DNA of 64,000 bases from JABDJX01 sp039942715 (GTDB taxonomy: Bacteria; Pseudomonadota; Alphaproteobacteria; Rhodobacterales; Rhodobacteraceae). Each line of letters opens with the position of its first letter. The first letter of the stretch is position 1. A program made the translations under genes and the position numbers. The DNA is taken from NCBI GenBank assembly GCA_039942715.1, contig JBDVBY010000006.1, positions 62,001-126,000 of the forward strand. Direction: 5' to 3'. A model generated the notes under the pieces. The model searched no databases, was not told the origin of the DNA, and saw only the letters and a list, made by a program, of their open reading frames with translations. Of this stretch, positions 45,792-53,809 are shown piece after piece.

Positions 45792-46345
45792 TACACTCCA
45801 AACACCCGCGATTCATCACGGATTGTCGGCGTGATCGGTGCCAGCAAAGGCTGGCCATTCAATTCAAGAATATTACCAAGCGGCAGGGTGATATTTATCT
45901 GAGCCGTGACCGACACAATCGGAATATTCAATTGGCGATAGTCACCCGGCTCGACAACACAGCGCACCAAAACCGCAACGCTGGTCAAAGACACGTTGTC
46001 GGGAAGCACCGGGGTGCTGCCCTCTTCTTCATTCCGCATCGCGCGCAACACGATGTCTTCCGCAATTGAATTCCCCCCAGGTACAACAACCGTTCCGTTG
46101 TTGGGCGTCGCAGGGCTCGTCACACAAACGTCAGCTTCGGCAACACGCGCCAAGTACCGCGCCGCGTCACGCACACCAACGATGGCGCCTTGGTATGAAA
46201 AGAAGATCCGCGAAAACTCGACAATGACGAAGAACGCCAGCACGAATAGAGGCAGGAAAAGCGCGAACTCAACCAGCGCTACACCGCTTTCCTCGCGGCG
46301 GAACTTGTCGATATGTTGGCGGAGTCTGCGCATGTTCTCGATCAC
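45791..46345 (-). CDS. TadE-family pseudopilin (locus B, first)
   Basis: The 184-residue protein has a basic leader, REESGVALVEFALFLPLF at about residues 17-34 for processing and membrane insertion, and a short periplasmic domain with two Cys (ADVCVTSP and VRCVVEPG). It overlaps tadG by 4 bases. Confidence 0.8.
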   Translation of the reverse strand: MIENMRRLRQHIDKFRREESGVALVEFALFLPLFVLAFFVIVEFSRIFFSYQGAIVGVRDAARYLARVAEADVCVTSPATPNNGTVVVPGGNSIAEDIVLRAMRNEEEGSTPVLPDNVSLTSVAVLVRCVVEPGDYRQLNIPIVSVTAQINITLPLGNILELNGQPLLAPITPTIRDESRVFGV

Positions 46346-48186
46346 CGATACAACTGAACAAGGTTGCGGAACGTGCCGTTTGCAAAAGATGGATCGCCGG
46401 TTTGCAGCGCGCCGCTAATAATCTCGAGATCAATGTCGAAGTCACTTCCGGTTGTCACACCGCCAGCAACGCTCGTCATGAACGTCTCAACAAACCACGT
46501 GGCCGCACCTTCGCCAGACTGACCGTTCAACTCTCCCAACTGAACCGGATCAGAGCAATCAACAACCGCTGCAACCAAAGTGCGACGACGCGGGTTGAGC
46601 GTGTACCCTTCGGTCGAGCAGTGCGGCAGGCTTGTCCCGTCACGCGCGGTCACTGAACCATCGGCCGCAGCATCATAATCGTTGATCAAATCGCGCGCGT
46701 TCGTGCGCGTTTGCGAGGTGAAATCGACCTCTCCCAAAGTCGTCGAATACGCCGTCGTAGGGTTAGAGAAATGAACAGCCGCGACTTCAGCATTGTAGTA
46801 ATTCCAACGCCACGCCGTGTTATCAAGGATAGGATAGCTTGCGTCAGGTCGGCTCCAATCTGTGACCGTGCCGTCAGTTTCAATGACATCCGCAAGTAGT
46901 GGGCGGAACGGATCGTCGATATGGTATCCGCCTTGCAGTTCCTGATCGGTGATGACCCCTACGCTGTCACCATCACGAGAATAGTTGTTCTCGACATAAT
47001 CCAGACGCCCCTGTGTCCAGTTGCCGTCGCCATACCGAGGAACTCCGGGAGCTTGGTAAAAGGAACAGTTGGTCGAACCATCTGTGAAACAGTCATCCAA
47101 CGGAAAATCGGTTGTGGACTCATTAATCAGCGGGGCGGTTCCTCCGCCGCCTTGTCCTTGTCCTTGGCCTTGTCCTTGGCCGCCACCGCCGCCACCGTCA
47201 GGCGCACATGTGTCACCTTCAGCGTAACGCTTTGTCACAACGGGTCCGGGGCGAAAACGGTCATCGTCCTGCTCACCTGAAAGGGCTGCATTGTACATGT
47301 CGAATTTAGTGTTCAGCGTCGCACTTCTATAGCCGTCCCCGTTCCCGGTCAGGTAACGCAGGCTGCCGTTCTCAAAGCATAGGGTCAAAGCCGACTCTGC
47401 CCCAATCAAACAGCTATAAAGGTTTGCGCCACTTTCCCCAAAGCAAGGGCCAGCTGGGTCTGCCTTGGCTTCTTCAGGCGTCATGTTCACCACGTTGAGG
47501 TACCCATAGTTGCCAGGTCCCCAAGAATTCGGGCCACCACCTGTGCGCAACAAAACAGACTCTCCAAGGTGGTTGGATGGATCCCAGATCGGGCTGTTTG
47601 CATCAATGTCAGCTTGTGTTCGCGGGGGCATACAAAAGAAGATCGGCGCAATATCACAGGCCAAGCTAGTATACCCTGCCGTGGCTTCTGCTGCGACCGC
47701 TTCATCCGGCAAAGCGTTGTCTGTGAAAATGCTCAGAATATTTGCGAACTGCCACTCAACATCACGCGGATTGACTTCGATCCGCACGAAACGCGCCTGC
47801 GCATCGCCGGGATTCAAGTCGCTTGCCACGTTGTAAGAAACTGGTGTCGCCCATGTGTCTTCGTCGTCAGGCAAGGTCTGATAAAAGGTCAGAGCAAAGT
47901 CGCCCAACCCACCAAGATCATTATCATCAGAAAAGCGCGTCGAGTCGTCAATCAGCTCATCTGCGGCGCGACGTGCGCGCGAGATGGCTCCAGGCAATCC
48001 GTTTAGCTCGCCAGCGGCGGCCAAAGCAACGTTATCTGCGAAAGACTGAAGATCAGTTTGTGTAGACGCGCGCCGACCGACGTCAAAAGACAAAGCGGCG
48101 ATCAGGAAAATAGCGGCAGAGCAGATGGCGAAGAACACAAGCAGCGCGCCATCTTCTTCACGCTTGAATTTATTAATATTCCACAT
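46342..48186 (-). CDS. TadG-like pilus assembly protein
   Basis: From ATG 48186 the product has 614 residues. The Tad N-terminal helix (EEDGALLVFFAICSAAIFLI) is followed by FDVGRRASTQTDLQSFADNVALA and a large periplasmic domain. A Gly-Gln repeat near residue 340 is encoded by hexamer repeats at 47151-47180. Unlike the TadG of locus A, I do not see an intact vWA MIDAS motif. GGGGGAG precedes ATG 48186; the frame is open to 48228. The product of this cell-surface gene is likely anchored in the inner membrane. Confidence 0.78.
   Translation of the reverse strand: MWNINKFKREEDGALLVFFAICSAAIFLIAALSFDVGRRASTQTDLQSFADNVALAAAGELNGLPGAISRARRAADELIDDSTRFSDDNDLGGLGDFALTFYQTLPDDEDTWATPVSYNVASDLNPGDAQARFVRIEVNPRDVEWQFANILSIFTDNALPDEAVAAEATAGYTSLACDIAPIFFCMPPRTQADIDANSPIWDPSNHLGESVLLRTGGGPNSWGPGNYGYLNVVNMTPEEAKADPAGPCFGESGANLYSCLIGAESALTLCFENGSLRYLTGNGDGYRSATLNTKFDMYNAALSGEQDDDRFRPGPVVTKRYAEGDTCAPDGGGGGGQGQGQGQGQGGGGTAPLINESTTDFPLDDCFTDGSTNCSFYQAPGVPRYGDGNWTQGRLDYVENNYSRDGDSVGVITDQELQGGYHIDDPFRPLLADVIETDGTVTDWSRPDASYPILDNTAWRWNYYNAEVAAVHFSNPTTAYSTTLGEVDFTSQTRTNARDLINDYDAAADGSVTARDGTSLPHCSTEGYTLNPRRRTLVAAVVDCSDPVQLGELNGQSGEGAATWFVETFMTSVAGGVTTGSDFDIDLEIISGALQTGDPSFANGTFRNLVQLYR
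47151..47180. repeat. In-frame hexamer repeats encoding Gly-Gln
   Basis: On the plus strand the sequence is a run of five hexamers of the form TGTCCT or TGGCCT. On the coding minus strand they encode repeated Gly-Gln flanked by Gly runs. Length changes in steps of six would keep the frame. Confidence 0.7.
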
Positions 48187-48247
48187 AACCCACTCCCCCA
48201 GAGTAATCGCAACAAAACCAGCCCCCACAAAAGGAGACAGGCTTAGT

Positions 48248-49075
48248 CTAGTTCACTTCATCTTCGTTTTCCTGCACCTCGACCTTTTGGATATCGGTCC
48301 CAGCACGGCGCACAGTCACGGTGCGTTTCGGACCTTCTTCGGTCGGAGATTTTTCCCGGATGATGTCGGAAAGACGGATCGAATCCAGCGGTGCATCAAC
48401 GACGGCGTCAAGCGTGCGCAGCGTAAGGCTCAGCGTGCCCGCTCTTTGTGCCAGAGCAAGTTTCTGACCCTCTTCAGGTGTCACCTCAACCGTCACTGTC
48501 TTGGCAACGTTGGCCTGTTCGTTTTGCTCATCGGCTTGCTGATCCACACCCACGATGCGGACATTCTGCAAAATGGTGACAGCCCGCAGAGTTCCACCCG
48601 ACCCTTGCGTCAGCAAGATATCTACAGTGTCACCTGGGGTGACAAAACCACCCACCGATGTCTGTGCGTTCACGTTGATCGCCATCGCACGCTTGTTTTT
48701 GCCGAGTGTTTGGACGATCGTAACTTTTTCACCAAACTCCGAAACTTTGGTCGCCAAAACCAACTCGCCCTGTGCCATTGCGCGTTTCGCACGGCGCGGG
48801 TCTAGGCCACGACTGGGCGTAAGTTCTGAGAAATCTTCATATGTCCCGAGAGGCACTGCATCAATTGGCCATTGGATCGTGGTAAGCTTGTGCGCCTCAA
48901 TCGTTGAGCCAAATGGGATATCTTGTCCGGCAACCACAACGCTAACAAGGCGCGGTGCTGCGGGATCATTCGACGCTGTGGCAGGCTGTACCTGCAAAAG
49001 CTCGCGGGATGCGTAGACCGAGGCCCCTGCCAAGGCTATACCGACCATTGTGATCATAAGCGAACGGATACGCAT
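48248..49075 (-). CDS. cpaB: CpaB, Flp pilus assembly protein
   Basis: The 275-residue protein has an N-terminal signal-anchor (RSLMITMVGIALAGASVYA) and an SAF domain (VVAGQDIPFGSTIEAHKL), followed by the RcpC/CpaB domain (TVDILLTQGSGGT). It is thought to stabilise the secretin pore. AAGGAGA lies 6 bases before ATG 49075. The secretin gene (cpaC) that normally follows is not here; tadG follows instead. Confidence 0.88.
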   Translation of the reverse strand: MRIRSLMITMVGIALAGASVYASRELLQVQPATASNDPAAPRLVSVVVAGQDIPFGSTIEAHKLTTIQWPIDAVPLGTYEDFSELTPSRGLDPRRAKRAMAQGELVLATKVSEFGEKVTIVQTLGKNKRAMAINVNAQTSVGGFVTPGDTVDILLTQGSGGTLRAVTILQNVRIVGVDQQADEQNEQANVAKTVTVEVTPEEGQKLALAQRAGTLSLTLRTLDAVVDAPLDSIRLSDIIREKSPTEEGPKRTVTVRRAGTDIQKVEVQENEDEVN

Positions 49076-49132
49076 GTTGATGTCTCCTTGGGTTTGCGCC
49101 GGCATGGCGCGAAATTCGTTAAATACTGTTTT

Positions 49133-49306
49133 TTAAAAGGCGCTTGCAGTGTTGGTCAGCGTGGTACCGACTGCTGTTCCCAGCGCTCCGATTGCTCCCG
49201 CACCTACAATAATCACTACCAAAAGTGCGACCCCATATTCGACGAGTGTCGCACCTGCCAGATCGGCTAGGAAACTGCGAATTCTAATTGAAATGGGTAA
49301 CTTCAT
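49133..49306 (-). CDS. Flp/Fap-type pilin, second copy, 57 residues
   Basis: ATG at 49306 opens a 57-residue Flp prepilin. The leader ends DLAG and the mature protein starts ATLVEYGVALLVV, matching the G/XXXXEY site of Flp pilins. A Gly/Ala-rich helix and a short tail ending NTASAF follow. It is too short for many gene finders. It lies between the first pilin and cpaB. Confidence 0.8.
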   Translation of the reverse strand: MKLPISIRIRSFLADLAGATLVEYGVALLVVIIVGAGAIGALGTAVGTTLTNTASAF

Positions 49307-49439
49307 TATCGATTACTCCGTACTTTGCAGTTTTACGGTCTGCAAACTTTTACAACGTTCGTCAAAGACCAATCTTTGGTTTTCTTTTATGGTTAAGTAG
49401 GTGCCGCCTTGTGGGCGACACCTGAACTTGCGCCCAAGC

Positions 49440-49649
49440 TTATGGGCAAGGATCCGTGTAGCCTGCTGTAGGCGCGCCGGTTTCGATCTCCATCGCTCCA
49501 CAGCCGTTGCCCATTTGGGTGCTCGTCTGACCAGCGAGCGTAGACAAGGCACCACCGCCGACGAGAATCGCCAGGATCAATGCAACACCGTATTCAACAA
49601 GAGTCGCACCGGACTCTGATTTACGGAAGTTTTGGAAAAGATTGCGCAT
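49440..49649 (-). CDS. flp: Flp/Fap-type major pilin, 69 residues
   Basis: ATG at 49649, with AAGGAG ten bases upstream, gives a 69-residue Flp prepilin. The leader ends KSESG and the mature part begins ATLVEYGVALILAIL, the G/XXXXEY processing site. The C-terminal tail is longer than in the second copy and holds two Cys (GNGCGAM and DPCP), which could form a disulfide. It is the first gene of the operon; upstream lies a CtrA-type box. Confidence 0.85.
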   Translation of the reverse strand: MRNLFQNFRKSESGATLVEYGVALILAILVGGGALSTLAGQTSTQMGNGCGAMEIETGAPTAGYTDPCP

Positions 49650-49735
49650 GATAATACTCCTTAACGCATTTCTGGCTGCCAACTTGGTCAGCCATTAACA
49701 AACCGGTGACGTGTCCCCCCGGTCCCGATCTCACC

Positions 49736-49750
49736 TTAAGGTTTCGTTAA
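49736..49750. promoter_or_regulatory. CtrA-type binding box TTAAGGTTTCGTTAA
   Basis: TTAA-GGTTTCG-TTAA fits the CtrA consensus with exactly seven bases between halves. It lies 87-101 bases upstream of the first Flp pilin start. CtrA activates the pilin gene in Caulobacter, so the position is meaningful; binding here is not shown. Confidence 0.6.
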
Positions 49751-49807
49751 CTGAGGCCGCTTCGTCAGAATTGATGAAAAAAACACTCTAAGGTTGTATT
49801 TTTGCAG

Positions 49808-49873
49808 AAAATTGACGGAAATGTGACCAAATCTGGCGAAACTCTGCTGAAATTCTGCCGAACTAGAGGCAAA
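49808..49873. repeat. Seven A-tracts phased at about 10.5 bases (curved DNA)
   Basis: Runs of two to four A start at 49808, 49819, 49829, 49839, 49850, 49861 and 49871, spaced 11, 10, 10, 11, 11 and 10 bases. This helical phasing predicts intrinsic bending. Part of it reads as three imperfect 11-base repeats (TCTGGCGAAAC, TCTGCTGAAAT, TCTGCCGAACT) at 49832-49864. Confidence 0.65.
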
Positions 49874-50252
49874 TTTCCGCCATCAAGGCCGAATCGTCCG
49901 GGACGTGATGATGACATGTTTCCAAATCATGAACGAACACCCGACGTCTGCATTTTTACCTCGAATGTCGAAACAATCACCGCTTTTCACGTCATTTTCA
50001 AAGCCATTTTTTTCCAACTTCCCCCTATCAATTCGCACGACAACAGCTCTGAACGCGTAAACTCCCGAAATTAAAGGCCTCTGCCGCCGCACACATTGCT
50101 AAGACATCTTTCACATTCGTGGCGGCAAAACGGCCAATTCAGCAAAATGACCCTGCGAAAGCCTGCGCTCAGACATGATTTTGCCCGTGACACAGCCCAA
50201 TCTTAACGACATGCTGGGGGCGTTACGGACGGAATAGTCTGGAGTGTAAGTT

Positions 50253-50381
50253 ATGAGTGAAGACCAAAAAAACCGCGAGACGACGCAGCCCGAGCCGCAA
50301 CAGGCCCCTGCTGCTAGCAAATCCGAAAACGACAAAGATCAACCGCAACAGCACAGTTTCAGCGACTGGGCGTCTATCTAA
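50253..50381 (+). CDS. Small disordered protein, 42 residues
   Basis: ATG at 50253, eight bases after GGAG, opens a 42-residue frame ending TAA at 50379-50381. The product is rich in Gln, Pro, Glu, Lys and Asn and ends HSFSDWASI. I do not recognise it. The good ribosome site and clean composition suggest a real small gene. Confidence 0.5.
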   Translation: MSEDQKNRETTQPEPQQAPAASKSENDKDQPQQHSFSDWASI

Positions 50382-50429
50382 ACGCGTGTGATCTTTTCGA
50401 CGGATAGTGTGTTGGGCTAGGATGGCCCA

Positions 50430-50762
50430 ATGGTTAAACCTGTCTCGTCGATCCGAAATCTTGGCCCTGCCTCTGACGCAGCCTTTGTTCGCGCGGGCAT
50501 AAAATCGGCTGACGCATTGCGCACCCTTGGCGCGGACGCGGCCTATGCCAAATTGCTTGCCACCGGCACGCGCCCTCATTTCATAGGCTACTATGCGCTT
50601 GTCATGGGACTACAGGGCCGCCCGTGGAATGATTGTCAGGGCGACGAGAAAACCGCGTTACGCACGCGGTTTGACGCATTAAAAACCGCCGCCAAGCCCA
50701 AGCCCGACAGCGGTTTTGATTGTATCCTGAATGAGATCGGGTTGATCGACCCGAAAACCTGA
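50430..50762 (+). CDS. TfoX C-terminal domain protein
   Basis: The 110-residue protein matches the TfoX/Sxy C-terminal domain (SIRNLGPASDAAFVRAGIKSADALRTLG), a helix-hairpin-helix-like module. It lacks the N-terminal TfoX domain. Full-length TfoX promotes competence in gamma-proteobacteria; the function of the lone domain is unclear. It converges on the CAP-domain gene with 2 bases between. Confidence 0.75.
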   Translation: MVKPVSSIRNLGPASDAAFVRAGIKSADALRTLGADAAYAKLLATGTRPHFIGYYALVMGLQGRPWNDCQGDEKTALRTRFDALKTAAKPKPDSGFDCILNEIGLIDPKT

Positions 50763-50764
50763 CC

Positions 50765-51964
50765 TTAGAGCATCATCAATTCTGGTTCTTCTTCCGGCAT
50801 ATCCTCTAGCGGCATCGCCTCGTCAGCAGGGCCCATCGCCAATGTTGCCATCAGCCCATCGCCCGGCGCCGGCGGTGGCCCAGCACTTAGTGTAATGACG
50901 GACGTGCCGCCCTCGTCCAGAACGTCAAGTTTGACGTTGTCCGCACCGATGGTCACTTCGGTTTCGTAAGGTGCGTCGAGATCGCCGCCTTCAAACACGA
51001 CAGTGTAAGTGCCGGGAGGCAGGGCAAGACTGTATCCGCCAGAGTCCCAAGTAGATGTGGCGTAGGCTTCGTCCTCGTTAAAGGCCGTGATGCGCACATC
51101 ACCCTGCCCTTCGCCAATGTCGTAAAACTCGTCGCCATCTTCGTCTTCAATCACCACACCGGTCAGATAGGATTTGCCAGTGTCACTGAAAAGCTCGGTT
51201 ACAAAGGTCGAGCCGTTATAGCCCTGATAGCTGCCGTAGTCGTACCCAACGCCGATCTCGGACCAGTTGCCAGACATCAGATTTGCCTGGTGGCCATCAG
51301 AGTCCCAAAGGTTGTGGTGGTGATCTTCGGCGCGCGCCTGTTCATCAAATGTCGTTCGCGAAGACCCGATCCAACCGATGTTCTCGCCAACATAGCTGTT
51401 CTCGTGACCGGCTTCTTGTGCGCGATCCCAAGGCCGGTCGCCATCGCGACCCGTATGAGAAAAGTAATCTTGGTTATCCATATCTTCGGAATGCGCTTCG
51501 GCTGCATCGCTCAGAGTGGGCACAACAGCCAACGCTTCGACTGGGCTGCGCGAAATGCCGTCCGCCAAAGGCTCTGCCAGCCGGATTTCTTCCGAGCGTG
51601 GGTCCATACGCGCACGATTGACCAGTTCAACGATCAGCTGTTCTTCACCCGACAACCCAGCCCATCCGATGTCATAGGCGCTGTTTGGCAGGTTCGGCAT
51701 ATTTGACCCGATCGAGCCACCAGAGCCGCTATCACCTGAATTGAAACCGCCGTCTGAACTTGCCGGAGGTGTAGGAACCACGACTGCCGCCGGAGCTGGG
51801 GCTGTTGGCTCGGGAGCGGCGGGAGTGACCGTGACATCACCATCATCAGCGCCGTCATCATCGCTTCCAGCAAAACCCATGGCAGGTGTCGTCGTTGATC
51901 CTGAGCCACCACCGCCACCTGCGGCCGCCAAAAGTCCGAAGAAAATCGCAAAATAGTAGGTCAT
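50765..51964 (-). CDS. Secreted CAP-domain protein with C-terminal SdrD-B-like segment
   Basis: The 399-residue protein starts with a hydrophobic segment (MTYYFAIFFGLLAAAGG), a Gly/Pro/Ala/Asp-rich linker to about residue 95, then a CAP (SCP/PR1) domain from about 105 with LVNRARMDPRSE, HSEDMDNQDYFSH, GENIGW and HHHNLWDSDGHQANLM. After about 275 a Ca-binding-like DEDGDEFYDIGEG and beta-sandwich segment resembles SdrD-B/CnaB folds. The tail is acidic and Met-rich. It is likely exported; the role is unknown. Confidence 0.78.
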   Translation of the reverse strand: MTYYFAIFFGLLAAAGGGGGSGSTTTPAMGFAGSDDDGADDGDVTVTPAAPEPTAPAPAAVVVPTPPASSDGGFNSGDSGSGGSIGSNMPNLPNSAYDIGWAGLSGEEQLIVELVNRARMDPRSEEIRLAEPLADGISRSPVEALAVVPTLSDAAEAHSEDMDNQDYFSHTGRDGDRPWDRAQEAGHENSYVGENIGWIGSSRTTFDEQARAEDHHHNLWDSDGHQANLMSGNWSEIGVGYDYGSYQGYNGSTFVTELFSDTGKSYLTGVVIEDEDGDEFYDIGEGQGDVRITAFNEDEAYATSTWDSGGYSLALPPGTYTVVFEGGDLDAPYETEVTIGADNVKLDVLDEGGTSVITLSAGPPPAPGDGLMATLAMGPADEAMPLEDMPEEEPELMML

Positions 51965-52284
51965 TGAAGAACGACACCTTCCCTTAGCAGGATGCATGTC
52001 GGCTGGGGTACATCGGCACTAAATGCCTGCATGTGTCTGGACATAGCCAAACCGCTCCTGTCAGAGCCCCCAAAGTTGGTTAACGCAGCCCAATGCGCCA
52101 AAGCAACGGTTAATTTGGAAACAATTGGGGATCAGCATCACCGCGCCGCTAAGCAGCGGTTTTGCCGCTCCAATCCTTCCCAGAAGGAGTGATTATGCTC
52201 GTATCGTAAACGAAAGAACGTTTCAGACAACTCAGTGGCGCAAAGGCGCGCGCGTGCGTGCAAAACCCTCACGCCGTCCAGAAT
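51965..52284. other. Non-coding gap between the CAP-domain gene and ndk terminator
   Basis: No convincing gene is seen. The gap holds a small hairpin with a T-run (52146-52163) and, just after it, a very good ribosome site in front of a four-codon frame at 52195-52209. Confidence 0.5.
52146..52163 (+). terminator. Short hairpin plus T-run
   Basis: CCGCT-AAGC-AGCGG followed by TTTT. No gene ends just upstream on the plus strand, so if it works as a terminator it would end an unannotated transcript. Confidence 0.45.
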
Positions 52285-52309
52285 CAAAAAAGCCCGCAAC
52301 AAAGCGGGC
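52285..52309 (-). terminator. Rho-independent terminator after ndk
   Basis: On the minus strand GCCCGC-N6-GCGGGC is followed by a run of six T. It begins 24 bases after the ndk stop. Confidence 0.85.
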
Positions 52310-52332
52310 CATTTCATTGATTTTCGAGAAGC

Positions 52333-52755
52333 TTAGCCGACCAGTTCAATACCAGAGAAGAAATACGCGATTTCTTCAGCCGCTGTTTCAGGCGCATCAG
52401 AGCCATGTACCGAGTTTTCACCAACGGATTCAGCAAATTCAGCGCGCACCGTGCCCGGTGCCGCATCTGCTGGATTGGTCGCCCCCATAACTTCGCGGTT
52501 CTTGGCGATGGCGTCTTCGCCTTCCAAAACCTGAACGACAACCGGCGCGGATGCCATAAATTCGCACAGCTCGCCGTAAAACGGACGCTCGGCGTGCACT
52601 TCATAGAATTTGCCAGCTTGCGCCATTGTCATGTGGATACGCTTTTGCGCCACAATGCGCAGGCCAGCGTCTTCGAACTTGGCGTTGATCTTGCCGGTCA
52701 GGTTGCGCTTGGTTGCATCAGGTTTGATGATAGAAAAAGTGCGTTGGATCGCCAT
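52333..52755 (-). CDS. ndk: Nucleoside diphosphate kinase
   Basis: The 140-residue enzyme transfers the gamma-phosphate between nucleoside triphosphates and diphosphates. It has the N-terminal TFSIIKPDATKRN and the active-site NSVHGSDAPETA with the phospho-His near residue 117. ATG 52755 gives the standard family length; AAGAGG precedes it. Confidence 0.95.
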   Translation of the reverse strand: MAIQRTFSIIKPDATKRNLTGKINAKFEDAGLRIVAQKRIHMTMAQAGKFYEVHAERPFYGELCEFMASAPVVVQVLEGEDAIAKNREVMGATNPADAAPGTVRAEFAESVGENSVHGSDAPETAAEEIAYFFSGIELVG

Positions 52756-52943
52756 TTGAGAAGCCTCTTTTTTACGTAAGCAGGGTACACCATGTGCCGT
52801 GCGATAATTTTCGCGCCCGACTAACACGCGCTTTGCGCGATGGGAAGGCTTGCCGCTATGGTACGGCGATCAAAAATATCGCGGCATGCATCCGCTTGGG
52901 CGTTGTCTGCGTAAAAACCAAGTAACATGCGCAGGCCCCTTTG

Positions 52944-53726
52944 ATGAAAAGCCCATCGGAACTTCCTTGGACACACTATCTATTTGCCGCATGGGTACTG
53001 TTGACGGTGCTGTTCACGGCTCTTGCTCCCAGCGCCAGCGAGGGCTTGTCACTTGGTGCGCGCCTGTTGTTTTGGGCTGTGCACGTGGGCGTACCTCTTG
53101 TTTTGCTTCAAGCGTCGCAGATGGGAGTCGCACGCTTTGCCTCCCATCTGTCCGATTGGATCAGTGTCACAGTTTCGGGCTTTGTCGGCGCTCTGGCGTT
53201 TGTGCCTGTGGCATGGGGGCTGGATGGTTTGTTTCCGGAAGATGACGACGGACCGCGCAATTGGCTTGGCGAATTGGTCTCTGAAACCCTAAGCACCGTC
53301 GTTCCTGTGATGCTTGTGTGGGTGGCCTTGAACGCATCGCGTCTATTGCGCATCACCGAGGCGGCCCCCGCAATTTCGACACCCAACCCCGAAGACCCCA
53401 CTTTTTGGGCCAAAACCCCACACGCCATTGGTCGCGATTTGGTTTCGCTGTCTGCCGAATTGCATTACCTGCGGGTGCGCACAAGAAAAGGCGACGCACT
53501 GATCCTCTATCCCTTTGGCAAAGCCGTTGAAGAATTGGCCGCCCTGCCCGGCCAGCAAGTGCACCGTTCACATTGGGTCGCCTTTGCGCACATCAAAGAC
53601 ATCGAACGCCGCGGGGATGGGGCCACGGTGCATCTGACATCAGAAACCTCCCTGCCCGTCAGCCGCAAGTATCGCAAAGCCTTAAACGAAGCATGGCAGA
53701 GCGCATCCGTCGTTGGTGCAGGATAA
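52944..53726 (+). CDS. Membrane-bound LytTR-type DNA-binding regulator
   Basis: The 260-residue protein has four hydrophobic segments in its first 135 residues and a C-terminal LytTR domain (LVSLSAELHYLRVRTRKGDALIL, then HRSHWVAFAHIKDIERRGDG). Such one-component regulators sense at the membrane and bind DNA directly. ATG 52944 is preferred to the adjacent TTG. Its targets are unknown; the outer-membrane protein gene 83 bases downstream is one candidate. Confidence 0.8.
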   Translation: MKSPSELPWTHYLFAAWVLLTVLFTALAPSASEGLSLGARLLFWAVHVGVPLVLLQASQMGVARFASHLSDWISVTVSGFVGALAFVPVAWGLDGLFPEDDDGPRNWLGELVSETLSTVVPVMLVWVALNASRLLRITEAAPAISTPNPEDPTFWAKTPHAIGRDLVSLSAELHYLRVRTRKGDALILYPFGKAVEELAALPGQQVHRSHWVAFAHIKDIERRGDGATVHLTSETSLPVSRKYRKALNEAWQSASVVGAG

Positions 53727-53809
53727 GCCGCCACTCGTGCAAAACGCGTTGCTTTGAATGCCGCGTGACCAACTTCTCTGGGACAACCACCAACACAAAG
53801 GTAGTCCCG

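Larger units (their letters stand above)
49650..50252. other. 603-base non-coding region upstream of the flp operon
   Basis: No convincing gene is seen here; a 90-codon plus-strand frame at 49802-50074 lacks family similarity and a ribosome site. The region holds the CtrA-type box at 49736-49750 and phased A-tracts at 49808-49873, listed separately. It probably contains the promoters of the minus-strand tad operon and of the small plus-strand gene at 50253. Confidence 0.6.

Noticed and set aside
49802..50074. 90-codon plus-strand frame upstream of the pilus operon
   Set aside because: It lacks a ribosome site and any family-like sequence, and it covers the phased A-tract region, so it is more likely chance coding in an AT-rich control region.
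52850..53245. 131-codon plus-strand frame overlapping the LytTR gene
   Set aside because: It is in another frame over the membrane domain of the LytTR protein and is rich in Cys, Arg and Gly without family features.
53573..53809. Upstream extension of the outer-membrane barrel gene
   Set aside because: The extension is Arg-rich with no domain and would hide the signal peptide that begins at 53810.
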